Source of the DNA: Chlorokybus atmophyticus | Lineage: Eukaryota; Streptophyta; Chlorokybophyceae; Chlorokybales; Chlorokybaceae | Assembly (NCBI GenBank): GCA_009103225.1 | Contig: RHPI01002262.1 | Span: 27,693-91,692, forward strand | Length of the DNA stretch: 64,000 nucleotides | Direction: 5' to 3' | In this document: positions 23,714 to 36,535 of the stretch, piece after piece | How the letters are laid out: every line of letters starts with the position of its first letter | Position numbering within the stretch: the stretch's first letter is position 1 | Made by a program: the position numbers and the translations under genes | The notes under the pieces: model-generated | What the model saw: only the letters and a program-made list of their open reading frames with translations | Told to the model about the DNA's origin: nothing | Database searches by the model: none

Positions 23714-25230
23714 ATGGCTCGCGCCGCCGTCTCCGTCGTTGCTCTCGTCCTGGTCCTGGCTGGCGTCGCCTGCGCCGCCACCGTTCCGCTGCAGATCGGG
23801 TCTCACCCTGCGTCCCAGACCGCCCTGCTCGGTAAGGGCGACATGATGCAGTGTGCTTGCATGGCGTGCATGCACAAAGAGTGGCATGCACGCATGTGTA
23901 ACTGCAACCTTCTATGCCTGTCTGTCAATGACCACTCATTAACAGTGTGTCTTTACTCAATGTCTTGCAGTCCAGAGCGGTGTCGGCGCTGCCAACTACC
24001 CTGTGGCCGGCGGCATCACCCTCGCCTTCGCTGTAAGCACCCTCTCTTGCTGTGGTTGTCGCAGCACCGTTGCGAGGCCAATGCAGCTGTAACGCTCTAC
24101 TTTGTAGTACACTTGACCTGACGTGGCTTCTTCTTCTTCTGCTATTACCTACAGGCCAATGTGACCAACATTCGCCGCGCTGGAACCATCACCGCCGCTG
24201 ATGGCCAGTCCTTCGCCGCCGTCTCCTACATCGATGTAAGCACCAACACCTTGGTTCTACAATCTCCCATGCCTACACCTACCACCCCACTCATTCACAC
24301 ATACGCATGTCCACCCAGGTGGCTGCGGACTCCGGCCTTGTCGCTGACAGCCCCCACGTGGCCGTCCATAACGGCGCCCTGTACGGCGTGTACATCCTGT
24401 CCTCCGGCGTGATCAAGATCGCCAAGGCCAACGCCGCCGGCACCGTGTGGTCCGGCCAGGTGGCTCTGCCCGCCTCTCTGCCAGGTGCCTCCAAGCGTCC
24501 TCAGATGTTCCAGTTCGGTACCGCCCTGTACGCCGCCTACCCCGACAACACCGTCAGCAACACCATCAGGATCATCAAGTCGACCACACCGGCCACCGCA
24601 ACCTCCTGGACGCTCGCCGCCACGCTGTCGTCAACAACACCCTCCACATGCGGACTGTCGGTCTTCAACGGAGTCCTCTACGCCGGGTGGCGCGACGGCA
24701 CCGCCGTAAGTGCCGAGCGTGTGTGCGTGCGTATCCTTGGTGATACATTGGTCACCTGATGTTGTGGTGTTGACTGATGCTTGCTACCCATGCAGACCAC
24801 TGCTGGTACCCTTTATTTGTCCTCGTCCACCACCGGCTCCACCTGGACGGCTGCCATCTCTCTGGGCTCCGACACCACCACCATCAAGGGCCCCGGACTG
24901 GCCTCCCACAACGGCCAGTTCTACATGGGTTTCCTCGGCACCGCCACCGGCAACATCCAGTACAAGAGCAGTAACACACCCGGCACCGCCGCAAGCTGGC
25001 CCGCGGCGACACCCGTCAACACCGTCGACACCACCAACCACCACGTGAGTGTAGTGACGCACACACGTACATGTGGACACCTACCACCACTGTTCTAACC
25101 TCCCTTTGTATCTTCATAGTGTGCACCCATTGAGGTCACTACCCTTGGTGGCAAGAAGGAGCTGCGCATTGGCTTCAACGCTGCCAACGATGCTGTCAAT
25201 GCACGCATCGCAGAGATCATCGCCTACTAA
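23714..25230 (+). CDS. secreted beta-propeller-like repeat protein
   Basis: Six exons join in frame to 335 residues: 23714-23831, 23971-24032, 24155-24235, 24319-24705, 24796-25044, 25120-25230. Residues 1 to about 21 (MARAAVSVVALVLVLAGVAC) are a signal peptide. The rest has repeats of about 55-60 residues with the pattern FNGxLYxGW...LYLSSSTTGSTW, for example VHNGALYGVY, FQFGTALYAAY, VFNGVLYAGWRD and SHNGQFYMGF. Such blades, each ending in an S-x-S-x-x-G-x-x-W turn, recall BNR/Asp-box sialidase-type or lectin propellers, but no catalytic set is visible, so a binding or structural role outside the cell or in the wall is more likely than an enzyme. Third positions are almost always C or G, unlike neighbouring genes, which points to high expression. 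There are few cysteines and no membrane anchor. Confidence 0.8.
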
Positions 25231-26436
25231 GCACCCAAAAGGGCAGAGTAGTAGTTGCTGCCCAGCGTTGAGACTTCTCTCACTCTCTTTGGAGTAGTAG
25301 AGTTGACATTTTTGCATTGCACAGAGCAGTTTTGACCCAGTACCCTTAGATCACCCTCGCACCTCACTTGTTCTAGTCGGCATTCGACATCTTAGGCATG
25401 GCCTTAGGGACAGTTGAATCCCTGCACTAATTAAACCAAATCCCCTGACTCTGATATTTGGTCTACGCCCTGTGAATGGTCTTCTTGTCCGATGTATAAA
25501 GATTGGTGTGCAGATGGATGTAGACCCATGCATTCCGTGTGACAATGAATGAATCAAGCATTACATGCACTGTACTGGTCGGTGTAGACCGTACACACTC
25601 ACACATTCATCTGGGTTTATTGTGTGGCGGTAGGCCAGTTTGAACATTGCATATCACCTAGAAATGCAAGTATGCATTACTCCACACCTTACTACCAAGT
25701 TGTGTACATGCGCAAGCAATAGAAATTTTGGTGAGTTGAGTTGTTAGCTTGCGGCAGAGCCCAGGATGTTTTGCAATCAAGCAGGTGTGACCAAGTGACA
25801 TGCCGCCTCGTGTTGAACACATGATATGCTAGTCAGTTCATAACCAAAAATAGCGACATGTTGGCATTCTTCTGCTCACACAAGTCCGTTATTTACAAAC
25901 CCTGCAAGCTTTTCGCGTGTTCCCACACCCGTGTTGTCACACACGCCAGCGGCGCCGCACATCAACGCAGACTCGCGCACGCACACACACACGCACACGC
26001 GCATACATGTACACACTCTCGGATACTGTGCTGTATGGAGTGCCAGCATCAGTGTATCGAAAACCCAAATTGCTGTCAGCATGTCTGGTTTTAACTCCAA
26101 ATATTTGGACCAACTGACTGTTGACTCCAATTGTGTGCCAATCTCATCAATAAGATGAACTTTGGCGTCAGGTATCAGTACTGCATAAGCCGCACTTTGC
26201 GCTTGCGGTACACGGCTCACATGAAGCTATGTATCAGGCGAGTCACTGCAACATACGCGCTGAAAGATATACAATGAATGTGTGTGCACTGTCACGTCGT
26301 CATAACTACCACACGCCACAGTATTTTCTACCCATCAATCTGTATAGCATTGCCATAATCCAAATACCTACTGGCATAGTACTCGATTAACCCGTTTGTA
26401 AACCCACACACACTCTTTACTATTCTGTATACACAC
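25231..26436. other. intergenic between convergent genes
   Basis: Separates the stop of the secreted-protein gene (+) from the stop of glucosidase I (-). A CA/CG alternating tract sits at 25975-26015. No gene or RNA was found; short open frames near 25858-26220 are repeat-driven. Confidence 0.5.
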
Positions 26437-29400
26437 TCAGTACATCTCAGCCATTATCAACAACACAAGCGCCGTCCATCCAGTGAACGGGTGCGATCCC
26501 TTTCCTTGTCCTTCTTCCCCAACATACTGCTCCCACACGTACCCGCTCTCCTCATACCTCCTCAACACATTGGCCAACACGTTGCCACGCAGCTCCGCGT
26601 ACACCTCTCCCGCTCTTTGCGCGTGTGGACTAGGTTGTTGTTGTTGTTGTGTAAGAGAGTAGTGTTTCAATGCTCCAAGTGCGAGGTAGTTGATGTTGAC
26701 CCACACGGGCCCGCGCCAGTACGGCCCGTCGTGCTCGGTGTTGTACTTGTTGTAGAGAGGGGAGGAGAGGGAGAGAGAGCGAAGACCGTAGGGAGTCCAC
26801 AACAGACGCTCGTCACGGATGTGGGCAAGCATTGCCCCCAACACATCCGAATCCTGCGATGAGATTGATTGTGACGAGAAAGCAACATACTTGTTGTGCT
26901 ACAAGACTGACACACTCGCGCGCACACGTGTGCACACACACGTCTGCACGCGCACGCACATGCGCATGTGGAATTGTGTCTGTATGTGTGTATGTGGACA
27001 TACCGTGGGTAGCAGTTTCATGAGCAAGGGGAAGAGGCTGACGTATCCAAAATGTGGTATGAGTCGCGGTTGTGGCGTGCCCGATACGTGTCTTCGCAGC
27101 ACGCGCGTGCGCACCAACTGTCCCGTTGCCATCGCCTTCACCTCCTCTTCCCACCTCAACTCCACCTTATCCGTGTGATTCCCATAATCAAAGTACATCT
27201 GCTTCTGCTCATGAAGCTGAAGCCTGTCCAACTCACTGATATCAGCTAACCGAGCCGCGGTGGCGATATACTTGTCCACGGTGTTGATATCGGTACCGCT
27301 GGCAAGGGCAATATCGGCCATACAGGAGGATGCCAGCGCCATCCAGCAGCGTAGATCGACATGGCGCTCGATGTCGGACGGGTGGGAGGCGCGCGGGTAG
27401 TCATCTAATCCCGACGTAAGGGTTTTAGCGTTGAGTTCAACGTTGGTGTGCTTGCGGCCACGCCATCGGTAGGAACCCGGCTCGGGACCTGTTTGTGTTG
27501 TGTTGAACCACTTGTACCAGGCTGCAAGACGGCTGAAACTGGCGGATAGAAAGTCTGCGTCGTCGATGTCGCCATCGCCCGCAGTCATGCCCCTCGCCAT
27601 GTCTGTGCATATATAGCAAGTAGCACGGATGTATCAGTATAAAGCTATAACCCACAGATGGTTGATATGAGTGCGAGCGCGTGTATACACGCATGCGCTT
27701 GCCTGACAGCGGCAGGAAGAGTGTGGGTGGGTTGGCGTCGCTCGTACGCTGGACAACGAACTCCGCTGGCACCCTCCTGTTATTGATCACGATCATGTGT
27801 GCCACACTTCTCCAAACAGTCAGCAACACTCATGTGCAGATTGTAACTCCACCTGCGTGCCTCGTCACCGAGTATCTGCTCGCGCGCAATCCACCCCTGC
27901 TGGTTCATGAGATCAAGCCAATGGGCAAGTATGTCCCGGCTCAGCGCAGGGTCCCACCTCCTGCGTGACAACGGAAGCTGAGCATCAGTCCCACACACAA
28001 ACCCACATGATGAAAGTTGTCACACCCACCGTATGAGCAAGTGGTGGAAGCCCTCGTCCCACAAGAAACCTCTCGGGAAGAATGACCGGCTAGGCGTGGC
28101 CGTGAACAGCGCGTACGGGCCGTACTCGTACACCTCACCACCCTGATAACAAGTTGACACATATGCACACACACACACGCGCACGCATGCACACAGAGAG
28201 TGAGCACATCCAAAGTTGACACAACCACCACACACAACCATATACCCACCGTGTCTCCCTTCGCTTTGGCCACCACCGACGACCCGTAAAAATATCCGAT
28301 CCCTCCCAACAGGTTGCTCAGTGCCGCTTTCCCCAACTCAACCATCTCATCACTCGTAACAACCCCCTCTCGCTCCCTCAGCCCAAATGTCTTCTCAAAC
28401 CTTTCATCAAATGCAGTCTCTTGCGCTTGGATTAGAGCGGTTAAGCTCTCACCGGAAAGTGTGGGTAAGTTGTTGTTGTTGGAGAAGGAGATGTCCAGCG
28501 TGAAGGGTAGCTCCGCGGTGAGTTGGTATATTGCCACGTTGTTGCCGTGAGAGGCGGTGTTGGGGAGCTCCAAGCGGTTCACCCTCGCTGCCTGTGGGCA
28601 TACATGGTGTGTATGTATATACTACTATGAGCGCGACGCATTTTGCTTGCGGGTGCGAGTACTTGTATGTATATATACATATGGTTGTAAATCATGCAGA
28701 CATGTGGACATGCGCATGTTTGCGTGTGCATATGTGCATGTGAAGAACTATGTTCGGGCATGTGTACACGTATGTATGCGCACACGGACACATGAGCACA
28801 CACGCACGCACGCTCACTCTCTCTCTCCTGTACATATGTGGCGTGCAGAACTAAACTACACTTTATGAAACAAAGTCGCGCACACGCACATGAACTTGCA
28901 GTTGTTGTCGTCACTCACCCTTTCGTGCAATAGCCCCTGAACGAGCTGCGTGAAGTTGTGGAAGTGCATCGTGTTCACGCCCGCATACCGCACGCGACCC
29001 CCCACACCCTGCAACACAACATAACATATCAAATGACAACTCAACAACACAACAACACTCCCAACATCCCAACAATCAATCTCACCTCATCTGCAACGCT
29101 CAAAGTCCAGTTGCCGAAATAAGCCGACACGCCATGCGCAAAGTCATCACCCGCACTCTTCATCACCAACGCCACGTCCTTGTTGGCACCCTTTTTCTTC
29201 TTATTCTTCTTCCTTCTCGCGGCCGACACATCCGCGGGGTAACCCGTCTCATCCCCAACATAAAACAAGATGGACAACTCCCTCTTCACACTAGTATCAC
29301 TACTCTCGGCTTGCACGCGCACGGCCCAATGATGTGGACTTGTGGTTGTTGTGTCATCTTCACGTTGTGGTTTGATGAAGTGTGTCGTGAGCGTGTAGTC

Positions 29401-29931
29401 CCCGTCTCTGATATGTTGGCGTGCGTAGCCGCGCCCGTCGTGTCGAACCCAACCGTACTTGTCGAGGTGGTCTCCCTCCTCGCACTCGTGACGCAGATTC
29501 AACTCGCCACCGGGTCGTTGAGGGTCGAACCACATCAACCCAGCCACGAGGGACCGCGCCAACCTGCACATCGTGTCGTTGTTGTGATGAGAGAGTTGGG
29601 TGTGATTAAGATTTGTGCTAGTGTGTTGTACCGTGGGCGTATGCCGAGGTAGAGGTGTGGGCGGTATGTGCCCCACAGGAGAGATGCCGCGTGTGTGCCG
29701 CCGAATTGCGGGAGCTGAGTGATCCTTCGCCCCCTGAGGGAGAGTGTGCGTGTGTAGTTGTGCATTGTGTTTTTGTCCAACACATAGTCGTAAACATGCT
29801 TACGTGTGGGGAGTGAGGGCGGGGTCGGGTGGCGGGTGAAGGACGCGCCGTGCGATGAAGAGGAAGGCCACAAAGGTCGCGCACCACGCCGCCACCTCCG
29901 CTTGCCTGCGCGCATGAGCACGTGTGGGCAT
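26437..29931 (-). CDS. MOGS: mannosyl-oligosaccharide glucosidase (glucosidase I, GH63)
   Basis: Ten exons join in frame to about 815 residues: 29931-29804, 29733-29632, 29563-29086, 29008-28919, 28591-28250, 28142-28030, 27957-27853, 27776-27703, 27602-27004, 26853-26437. Family signatures are clear: [44 protein letters not shown] (about residues 396-414), [11 protein letters not shown], and [19 protein letters not shown] (about 719-737). The enzyme sits in the ER membrane and removes the outer alpha-1,2 glucose from new N-glycans. Residues about 12-30 form the single N-terminal membrane span (type II). The start is the ATG at 29931; in-frame ATGs at 29961 and 29982 are alternatives, and a further 5' exon cannot be excluded. 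The intron after 27703 appears to use a GC donor (CAG then GCAAGC); a GT donor 12 bases downstream would also keep the frame. Length matches the family. Confidence 0.93.
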
Positions 29932-30107
29932 GCATGTACACACAAACGTGCATGGATGCATGCAGGTAATGGTCACGGGCATGAACTGTTAGCTTGTTGT
30001 ATATAGCAGGCTCGAATAACTAAGAAGCTGATCGCTGCTGAGGGTAAGTCTGCTTGCCTAGTTGAACGTGTCATTTATAGGTTCACATGACTAAAGAGTG
30101 TCACAGT

Positions 30108-30590
30108 GAAGAATACAAATCCAAAACCAAGAACGAGAGGTTCCACACAACAGTGGCATTTTGTTGCACAGCTTTTGGCTCTCGGACCAAGCAAGGTCAG
30201 CCAGCTGTTCAACAAGTTGTGTTTGTCTCAGCACTGGGTTAAGTGATGGCCCCCCATGCACAGTCTCGGATTGTATTAAGGCCTCAAGCAACTGAGTGCG
30301 GAATAAAAGCAATCTGATTACAAACATAACCATATGTAATGTGATAACGGACCGCTTGAACACGTTGTCTAGAAGCATTCGCTGCTTCTACACATTATCA
30401 TCATCAAGTTTCATTTCTTCCATGTCATCAACAGACCTGCGCCATGAAGTGCCCGTTGGGGCTGCGGGACGCCCTGCTCCTCTCCCCGGCACCACCCTGG
30501 CCTCCTTGACCTTCCCATCCTCTTTGACTCCTCCTCCTTGCCCCGCCGCCGCCGCCGCCGCCGCCTGCCTCCGCCTCATTGGCGCCCAAC
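30108..30590 (-). CDS. possible small two-exon gene, function unknown
   Basis: A minus-strand frame from an ATG near 30580 encodes MRRRQ, an alanine run from GCG repeats, then a charged stretch ending DDMEEMKLDDDN near 30388. A weak donor (GTGTAG) follows. After an intron of about 100 bases, an exon at about 30297-30108 continues in frame (LLEALIQSETVHGG... to a stop). The second exon has even, gene-like composition. No family is recognised. It lies between the start of glucosidase I (-) and the start of the kinase gene (+). More exons may lie upstream, since open frame continues to about 30663. Confidence 0.35.
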
Positions 30591-30946
30591 AGGGATCACT
30601 TGGTTTCAGCGATCCGACATGAGTCAATCCATCAGGATCACTGAGCAAGGTTTGGTAATCCAATGCAAGAGGCGATCAGAAGTGGATCACAAATGTCACA
30701 CTGCACTCTTTTCTTTCTGCACAAGGAAACGCTGCTTGAGAAAATCTTGTCGTGGATTCACCACAGCGCGGCGACATAGTAAAGTCACGTGCGCCCAATT
30801 TAGCGTGAGCATGGGAGAGAACAGTGAGAGAGAGGCCTGGGCGGCGGCGGCGAAGGCGGCGGCGAGAGTGGCGTGGTCTAGGTGTGTGCATCTGTGTAAT
30901 CATGTGGTGTTGGTAGGTAAGGGGGTCATAGGCTGACTGCTCCGCC

Positions 30947-33900
30947 ATGGGTTCCGCCTGCTCCACCCACCGCAGCCTGGACGCCGCCGGTGTGGTGGAC
31001 CCCTCCTTGTCCGACTTGGACCCAGACAGCAAGCCAGGCCCTCCTCCTCCTCATACTATTTCCTCCACCAAGTCAGAAGCAGATCTAATAGTCGACAGAT
31101 CATCCGCTCCCGCCGCTTCTACGCCCAACGCCGTCGCCGCCGCTGCCATCATCCAGGCCAGGCCGCCCAGCGGCAGGGCGCTGTCCGCGAGGCGAGGGCA
31201 GGGTCCCGGGACCCAAACCCAGGGAGATGCGCATAGAGGACCGGGACCGGGACCGGGAATGGATCCGGATCCAGGGGGTGGAACAGGTGAGATGGGATAG
31301 AGATGGATGGGCGGGAATGCCTCTGTGTTGCAGCGTGATCAACACCAGTAAATGATCATTCAAGTACACACACATACAACACGCAGAGTACCATGCGCCC
31401 GTGCACACGCCAACACCACCATGAACACAGTACTCACAACAGATACAGATACGCACACACACACATACACATGCATCAACGCCCGCGCACACGCGCATAT
31501 GCACGAGCGCACACGTATTTTCAACAGGCTACAATGTTCACCCGTTGTGAGCATTTGTACAAGGTATGGATGCTAGGGAGGGTTGTGCGTGGCTAGCTGT
31601 CGCCTGTAGCTGTATACGATTGTGGATACGCACCCACCACGTTGTACCAAGCCACAGCCAACAGCATTGATGTGATGTTCCGCCATCGACAGCGCAGCAC
31701 ATGACCATCATTAAGTACATCACGCAACCACACCAGAAGATTCATGCGTGTTGCCTCCCTTTCCCATTCCGTGCACTGTTGAACAACCATACGGCACCAC
31801 TGCTGTCTCTGTAGCATGCTGCGCCAGCATGCACACATGGAATGTTGTCAACAAACACTTCACTGCCAACCCACACAGGACCGCCTCAACCGCCGCAACA
31901 ACAAGCAGCACAACACGCACTACAACAACACCAGCCCTCACCCATACTTCCTGCTCCAGCACCTTCCATTCCAAGCAGTCGAGATAAGGATAAAGAGAAG
32001 GAGAAGGAGAAGAAGCCCACCGACTCACCTCCGCGCAACCCTTCGTTCGCGGGTCAGGGCGCCGAGTCCACGCGCATCGACCCGCGGGAGCTACAGTTCA
32101 TCGAACGCATCGGAGCGGGCACCTTTGGAGAGGTAGGCGATACTGTAGCACCGTATCAGTAATAAAACTGGTTATTGGGTCCTGTGTACAATGCAGACAC
32201 GCGCGTACGTAAAACACTCACACACTCGCGCACGCCCACATGCATGTGCATGTCGTGTATGTTCACGCGCGCACGCGCATACGCATCCTTCCTCAGTCAC
32301 GCGTAAACACCTACACCCCACACCAGGTCTACCGCGGCAAGTGGTTGGGCAAGGACGTTGCCATCAAGCGTGTTCGCGCGGACGCTCGCCCAACCGGCTC
32401 CCAAATGGACGAATTCCGTCGCGAAGTGGCCATACTGGAGAGTGTCCGCCACCCCAACTGCGTCTTATACATGGGTTGGTGCGAGAGTGGAGTCACGAGC
32501 GATGTGTGTATTGTGACCGAGTACGTGTCGGGTGGGACTTTGTATGATCGGTTGAGGAGGAGAGCCAGGGAGGACAAGGTGTTACCCTACAAGGTGTTGA
32601 TCAAGGTGGCCAGAGATGTGTGCTTGGGGATGCTGTTCCTGCATCACAGGAGACCCAAAGTGTTGCACAGAGACTTGAAGAGCACCAACCTGCTTGTGGA
32701 TAGACACTGGAACACCAAGCTGGCGGACTTTGGGATAAGTAGATTCTTGGAACACTCGGGGTCAACTGCGTTCATGTCAACACACAACAGCAACCACAAC
32801 AACAATCCCAACAGTCACAACAACGTCCACATGATGACTCAAGCTGTGGGGTCTCCTGGCTGGATGGCTCCTGAACTATTCAAAGACAGGCCTTATGATG
32901 AGAAGGTGGACGTGTACTCGTACGCCATCGTGTTGTGGGAGTTGCTCACTCTCAAGTTGCCTTACGCGGGCGTGACGAGCGAGCCTCTCGTGTTGATCTA
33001 TCGCGTGGTTAATGAGGGTCTTCGTCCCCACATCCCGCAGGATGCGCATCCCCTCATCGCCAATCTGATCAAAGATTGTTGGGCGCAAGAACCCGCATCG
33101 AGACCATCGTTTGATGTTATATTACAAAGGATTGATCTGATTGAGAAGGAGCTGGTGGTAAAGAAAGGTGTGGGAGAGAATGCTGCGGGAGAGAATGTTG
33201 GGGGGGAGAAAGCACACCAACATAACAACAATAACCCGCTGATAAACGTGCTATCGGCACCGCTCATGATTATGCAGCCGCTGGTGGGGGCGCACGCGGA
33301 AAACAACGTCAACCACAACCACAACTACAGCGGTGATAATGTGTGTGGAGTGGATAGCAAGAAGGCGCTGGCGTCGTTGCAGCTGTTGCTTCCTCCGCCG
33401 GCGAGTTGGCCCGCGCCCTCGCCAACAACAAACAACACCAACACCAACAAGACACCTCCTCCGGCACTGACTCCCTCTTCACAACAACAACAACAACAAC
33501 TCCTCAAGCACGCGCCCGCCAACCTCCCCCTCGTCCGCATCCCCAGCTGGAAGATCAACCCAAACAACAACACCAACACCAACACCAACACCAACACAAC
33601 ACCCACTCCCAACAACAACATCCAACCCAACCCAGCAGCAAGGCCACACCGCACCTCATCCGACTCCTCCCTCCGCACCGCCCTCTGCCCCAAGTGCAAC
33701 TTACCCGCCCACAACAAGAACTCCCAACAACACTCCTCCATCGTGCACGCGTTGGGTGCTACCTTCCACGCCGAGTGCTTTGCATGTGCTGCGTGCAACA
33801 AGCCCCTGGCGGGCCAGTCTTACCTGGAGAGAGAAGGGCGGCCGTATTGCAGTGAAGATTATTATCAGAGGTGTTTGGCGTGCGGGAAGGCGGTGAGGGG

Positions 33901-34358
33901 AGCCGCGGTGAATGGGATGGGAGGGGTGTTCCACGCGGACTGCTTCAGGTGGGTTTGTGGGAATGTGTATGTGCTGCACACACACGGGCATGCAAGCACG
34001 TACACGCGCACGCAGACACGCACAAACGAGAGGCCCACCTGTACACACTTGCACATGCGCGCACACACGCACAGGCACATACGCACTGGCACCGATACAC
34101 GCGCACGAGCATAACTGTGGGTATGTGTGTGTTGTGTGAATCCTAGTTATCATTTGGCATGATGTAAACACCTTGTGCACCCGCCAGGTGTGTGAAGTGC
34201 GGCGGGAGCACCTCGCTGTCGATACTCCGGCCCAACGGCGCGTACTGCGAGGCGTGCGAGCACGGCGGTCTCGGCGTGGTGGACGTCGGCCTCACCGTCG
34301 TCACCGACAACCGTCCCACAACCACAACAACAAACGCTGCGCAGAAACAACAACAGAC

Positions 34359-34391
<33 letters not shown>

Positions 34392-34452
34392 GAGGCGGGT
34401 GGTGAGGATGAGTCACAGCGGCGGGAGGCCGCCGCCCAGGGGGATTTTGTGA
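30947..34452 (+). CDS. N-acylated tyrosine-kinase-like (Raf/CTR1 type) kinase with C-terminal LIM domains
   Basis: Four exons join in frame to 826 residues: 30947-31286, 31879-32132, 32327-33948, 34188-34452. The start MGSACSTHRS fits N-myristoylation at G2 with a palmitoylation cysteine at C5, so membrane attachment is likely. The kinase domain (about 180-472) has GAGTFGEVYRG, VAIK, HRDLKSTNLLVD (about 312), DFGISRF and GSPGWMAPELF, the pattern of TKL kinases; an Asn-rich insert enlarges the activation loop. A long Asn/Gln/Thr-rich linker follows, then two LIM zinc fingers (about 652-776: CPKC, HAECFACAAC, CSEDYYQRC, CLAC, HADCF then RCVKCGG, CEAC). The last intron splits LIM2. The tail is poly-Gln. 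In LIM kinases the LIM pair precedes the catalytic domain, so this order is reversed. Expected role: membrane-linked signalling to actin or adhesion partners, by inference only. Confidence 0.88.
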
Positions 34453-34841
34453 CCACTTGGGTGTGTTGGTGCGTGTGTGCGTGCGTGCGTGATGGAACAA
34501 CGGAAGGAGGAGGTTGTGATTGTGTTCCATGTTGTTGTTGTGGGTTAGGGTAGATACGTGTTGTAACGTATATGTATGCAGCTACCCGTCATTTAACTAC
34601 GGGGTATTACGTAATAAAAGGAAAACAAGAACAACTGCTGTTGATGGAGGAGTCTCATATGCCGGACAAAAAGTGAATGCCAAATTGTTTCTTGGATAGA
34701 AAGAAAGCAGAGTTGCAAAAGAATCCAGTCATAAACACAAGCAGAACCAACTCTGTTCAATGAGGCACACACACCCGCACGTGTGCACATGCATGCGCAC
34801 ACACACGCGCGCGCATGCCAGCAAACACTTCAGCACTCTTT

Positions 34842-36005
34842 CTACCAGCTCTCGCTACAGTTTGTGTCCGGCAGCACCCACTCCAACCCATTCAGGCTTG
34901 CGTTCCCTCCCACACTAACACACCCTTCCTCCACAATCTCCTTGAACCTCCGCGCGCACGGCGCATCCAACCCAACATGCCTCGCCACGCTCTCTCTCAC
35001 GGGCCGCATCGCCTCTCTCACCCTCTTCATGGCGTACACATCACTCCCACTCTTCAACCTGTCCTCCTCCACATTCATCCTCGCATACGCATTGATGAAC
35101 ACATCTCTATCATTATCATTATCATACAAGCACGGGGCGCGTAGTTTGATGGCGTATAGGCGGCAGAGTGTTGCTGTGGGGTGTGGACATGTGGTGGTGT
35201 TGTTGTTGTTGGTGGTGGTGGTGTTGTTATTGTGTGGGTGTGTTGTGATGAGGTGCGGGAGGGAAGAGAGTGGTGGGAGGAATGTGGCGGCCATGGCGGA
35301 GACGGCGGGGAGGGAGGAGAAGGACTTCATCAAGGAAGGGATGGCGGAGGAACCGAACTGCTCGCACGCCAACGCACACACCTGCATTTGCGTGAACAAA
35401 GGGTGAGATCATCAACACCCGTTGTCCACACAAAGATACATAAACACGCGCATACCCGCATGCGTGCGTGCGTGTATGTGCACGTACGCCCGTACGTATG
35501 GGTTGTACTGTTATGGCACATGCACGCACGCACGTGCACACACGCACAGGCGCTCATGGGCGCGTGTGTGTATGTATGCGTGCACGCGTGTAGGTGTCTA
35601 TGCACACACGCAACAACCCAACAACCGAAACTCAACCTCCCCCCTCACTCTCACCTGCGTCCTGGACAGTCCCCTCAGCAACCCCTGCAAGCACTCCGCC
35701 TCCATCCTCCCCACCCTCTTCCCCACAACCACCCTCTCCCACACCCCCTCCTCCCCTCCACCACACACCTCCCCCACACCTCGCACCCCCCTCTCCTCCT
35801 CCTCCTCCTCCTCATAGCCATACTCCTCCTCGCATCGGAGACACTCGCCCCAGGCGCGGGAGAAGAAGGCCAGGCGCTCCGTGTCGGAGGAGGTGGGTGT
35901 GGATGGTAGCAACAGTGTGAAGGGGAGGGTGGTGAGGCCCAGGCGCCAGGCGGCGGTGAGGGCGGCGGCGGTGAGGGCTAGCAAGGCCGCCTGGTGGGTC
36001 TTCAT
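34842..36005 (-). CDS. secreted protein of unknown function
   Basis: Two exons, 36005-35655 and 35381-34842, join at a codon boundary to 296 residues. The start ATG opens a basic-hydrophobic leader (MKTHQAALLALTAAALTAAW) that looks like a signal peptide. The mature part has an acidic run (EEYGYEEEEEEER), several cysteines, an Asn/Thr repeat from ACA/AAC triplets and a charged C-terminal half ending LEWVLPDTNCSESW. The intron carries CG/CA alternating sequence like other introns here. No family was recognised. It is convergent with the kinase-LIM gene; 36006-36535 upstream holds a (GGC)n-(GGA)n run at 36432-36480 and no other gene. Confidence 0.65.
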
Positions 36006-36535
36006 GGTGAGATGAGAGCGAGGGGTGTGCCTGCGGTGTGTCGATGGGCATGTTTTGCGTGCGTGCATGTGTGCAAGGCTTGGAGGAGGCTGGCGACGCC
36101 AAAGAAGACATCACGCACGCACACCGCACAAAGATCATAGCAGCTTGCTTGATCGATCCAGCAGTGACCAGTACCTGACCTTTCACACTTACTGACCGCA
36201 CCTCACCTGCTCAGTCAGATCCAAGCAAGCGGTACTTTCCCGCTTGCAACACGCGCCGGTGCGTATACCGATTGAGTCAAGCTTAACAACTAGAACAACC
36301 TGGTCAAATGAACCTTATGCCGCCGCCGCCGCGTGCCACGTGGCACGCTGACGTTGTCTGACTACGCTCCTCCTAATACAACAACATCCTCCTGCTTCAA
36401 GCTAGGGTTGGAGGCGCTCTGCCCACTGAGCAGCGGCGGCGGCGGCGGCGGCGGAGGAGGAGGAGGAGGAGGAGGAGGAGCATCGCAAGGAGTAGGAGAG
36501 AGGCTATAGCGGTTGAGAGTTGGCGCACAGCATCA

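Noticed and set aside
31352-31600. His/Thr-rich frames within the first kinase intron
   Set aside because: Repeat-driven from CACACA/CGCACA sequence; the exon joins on either side work without them.
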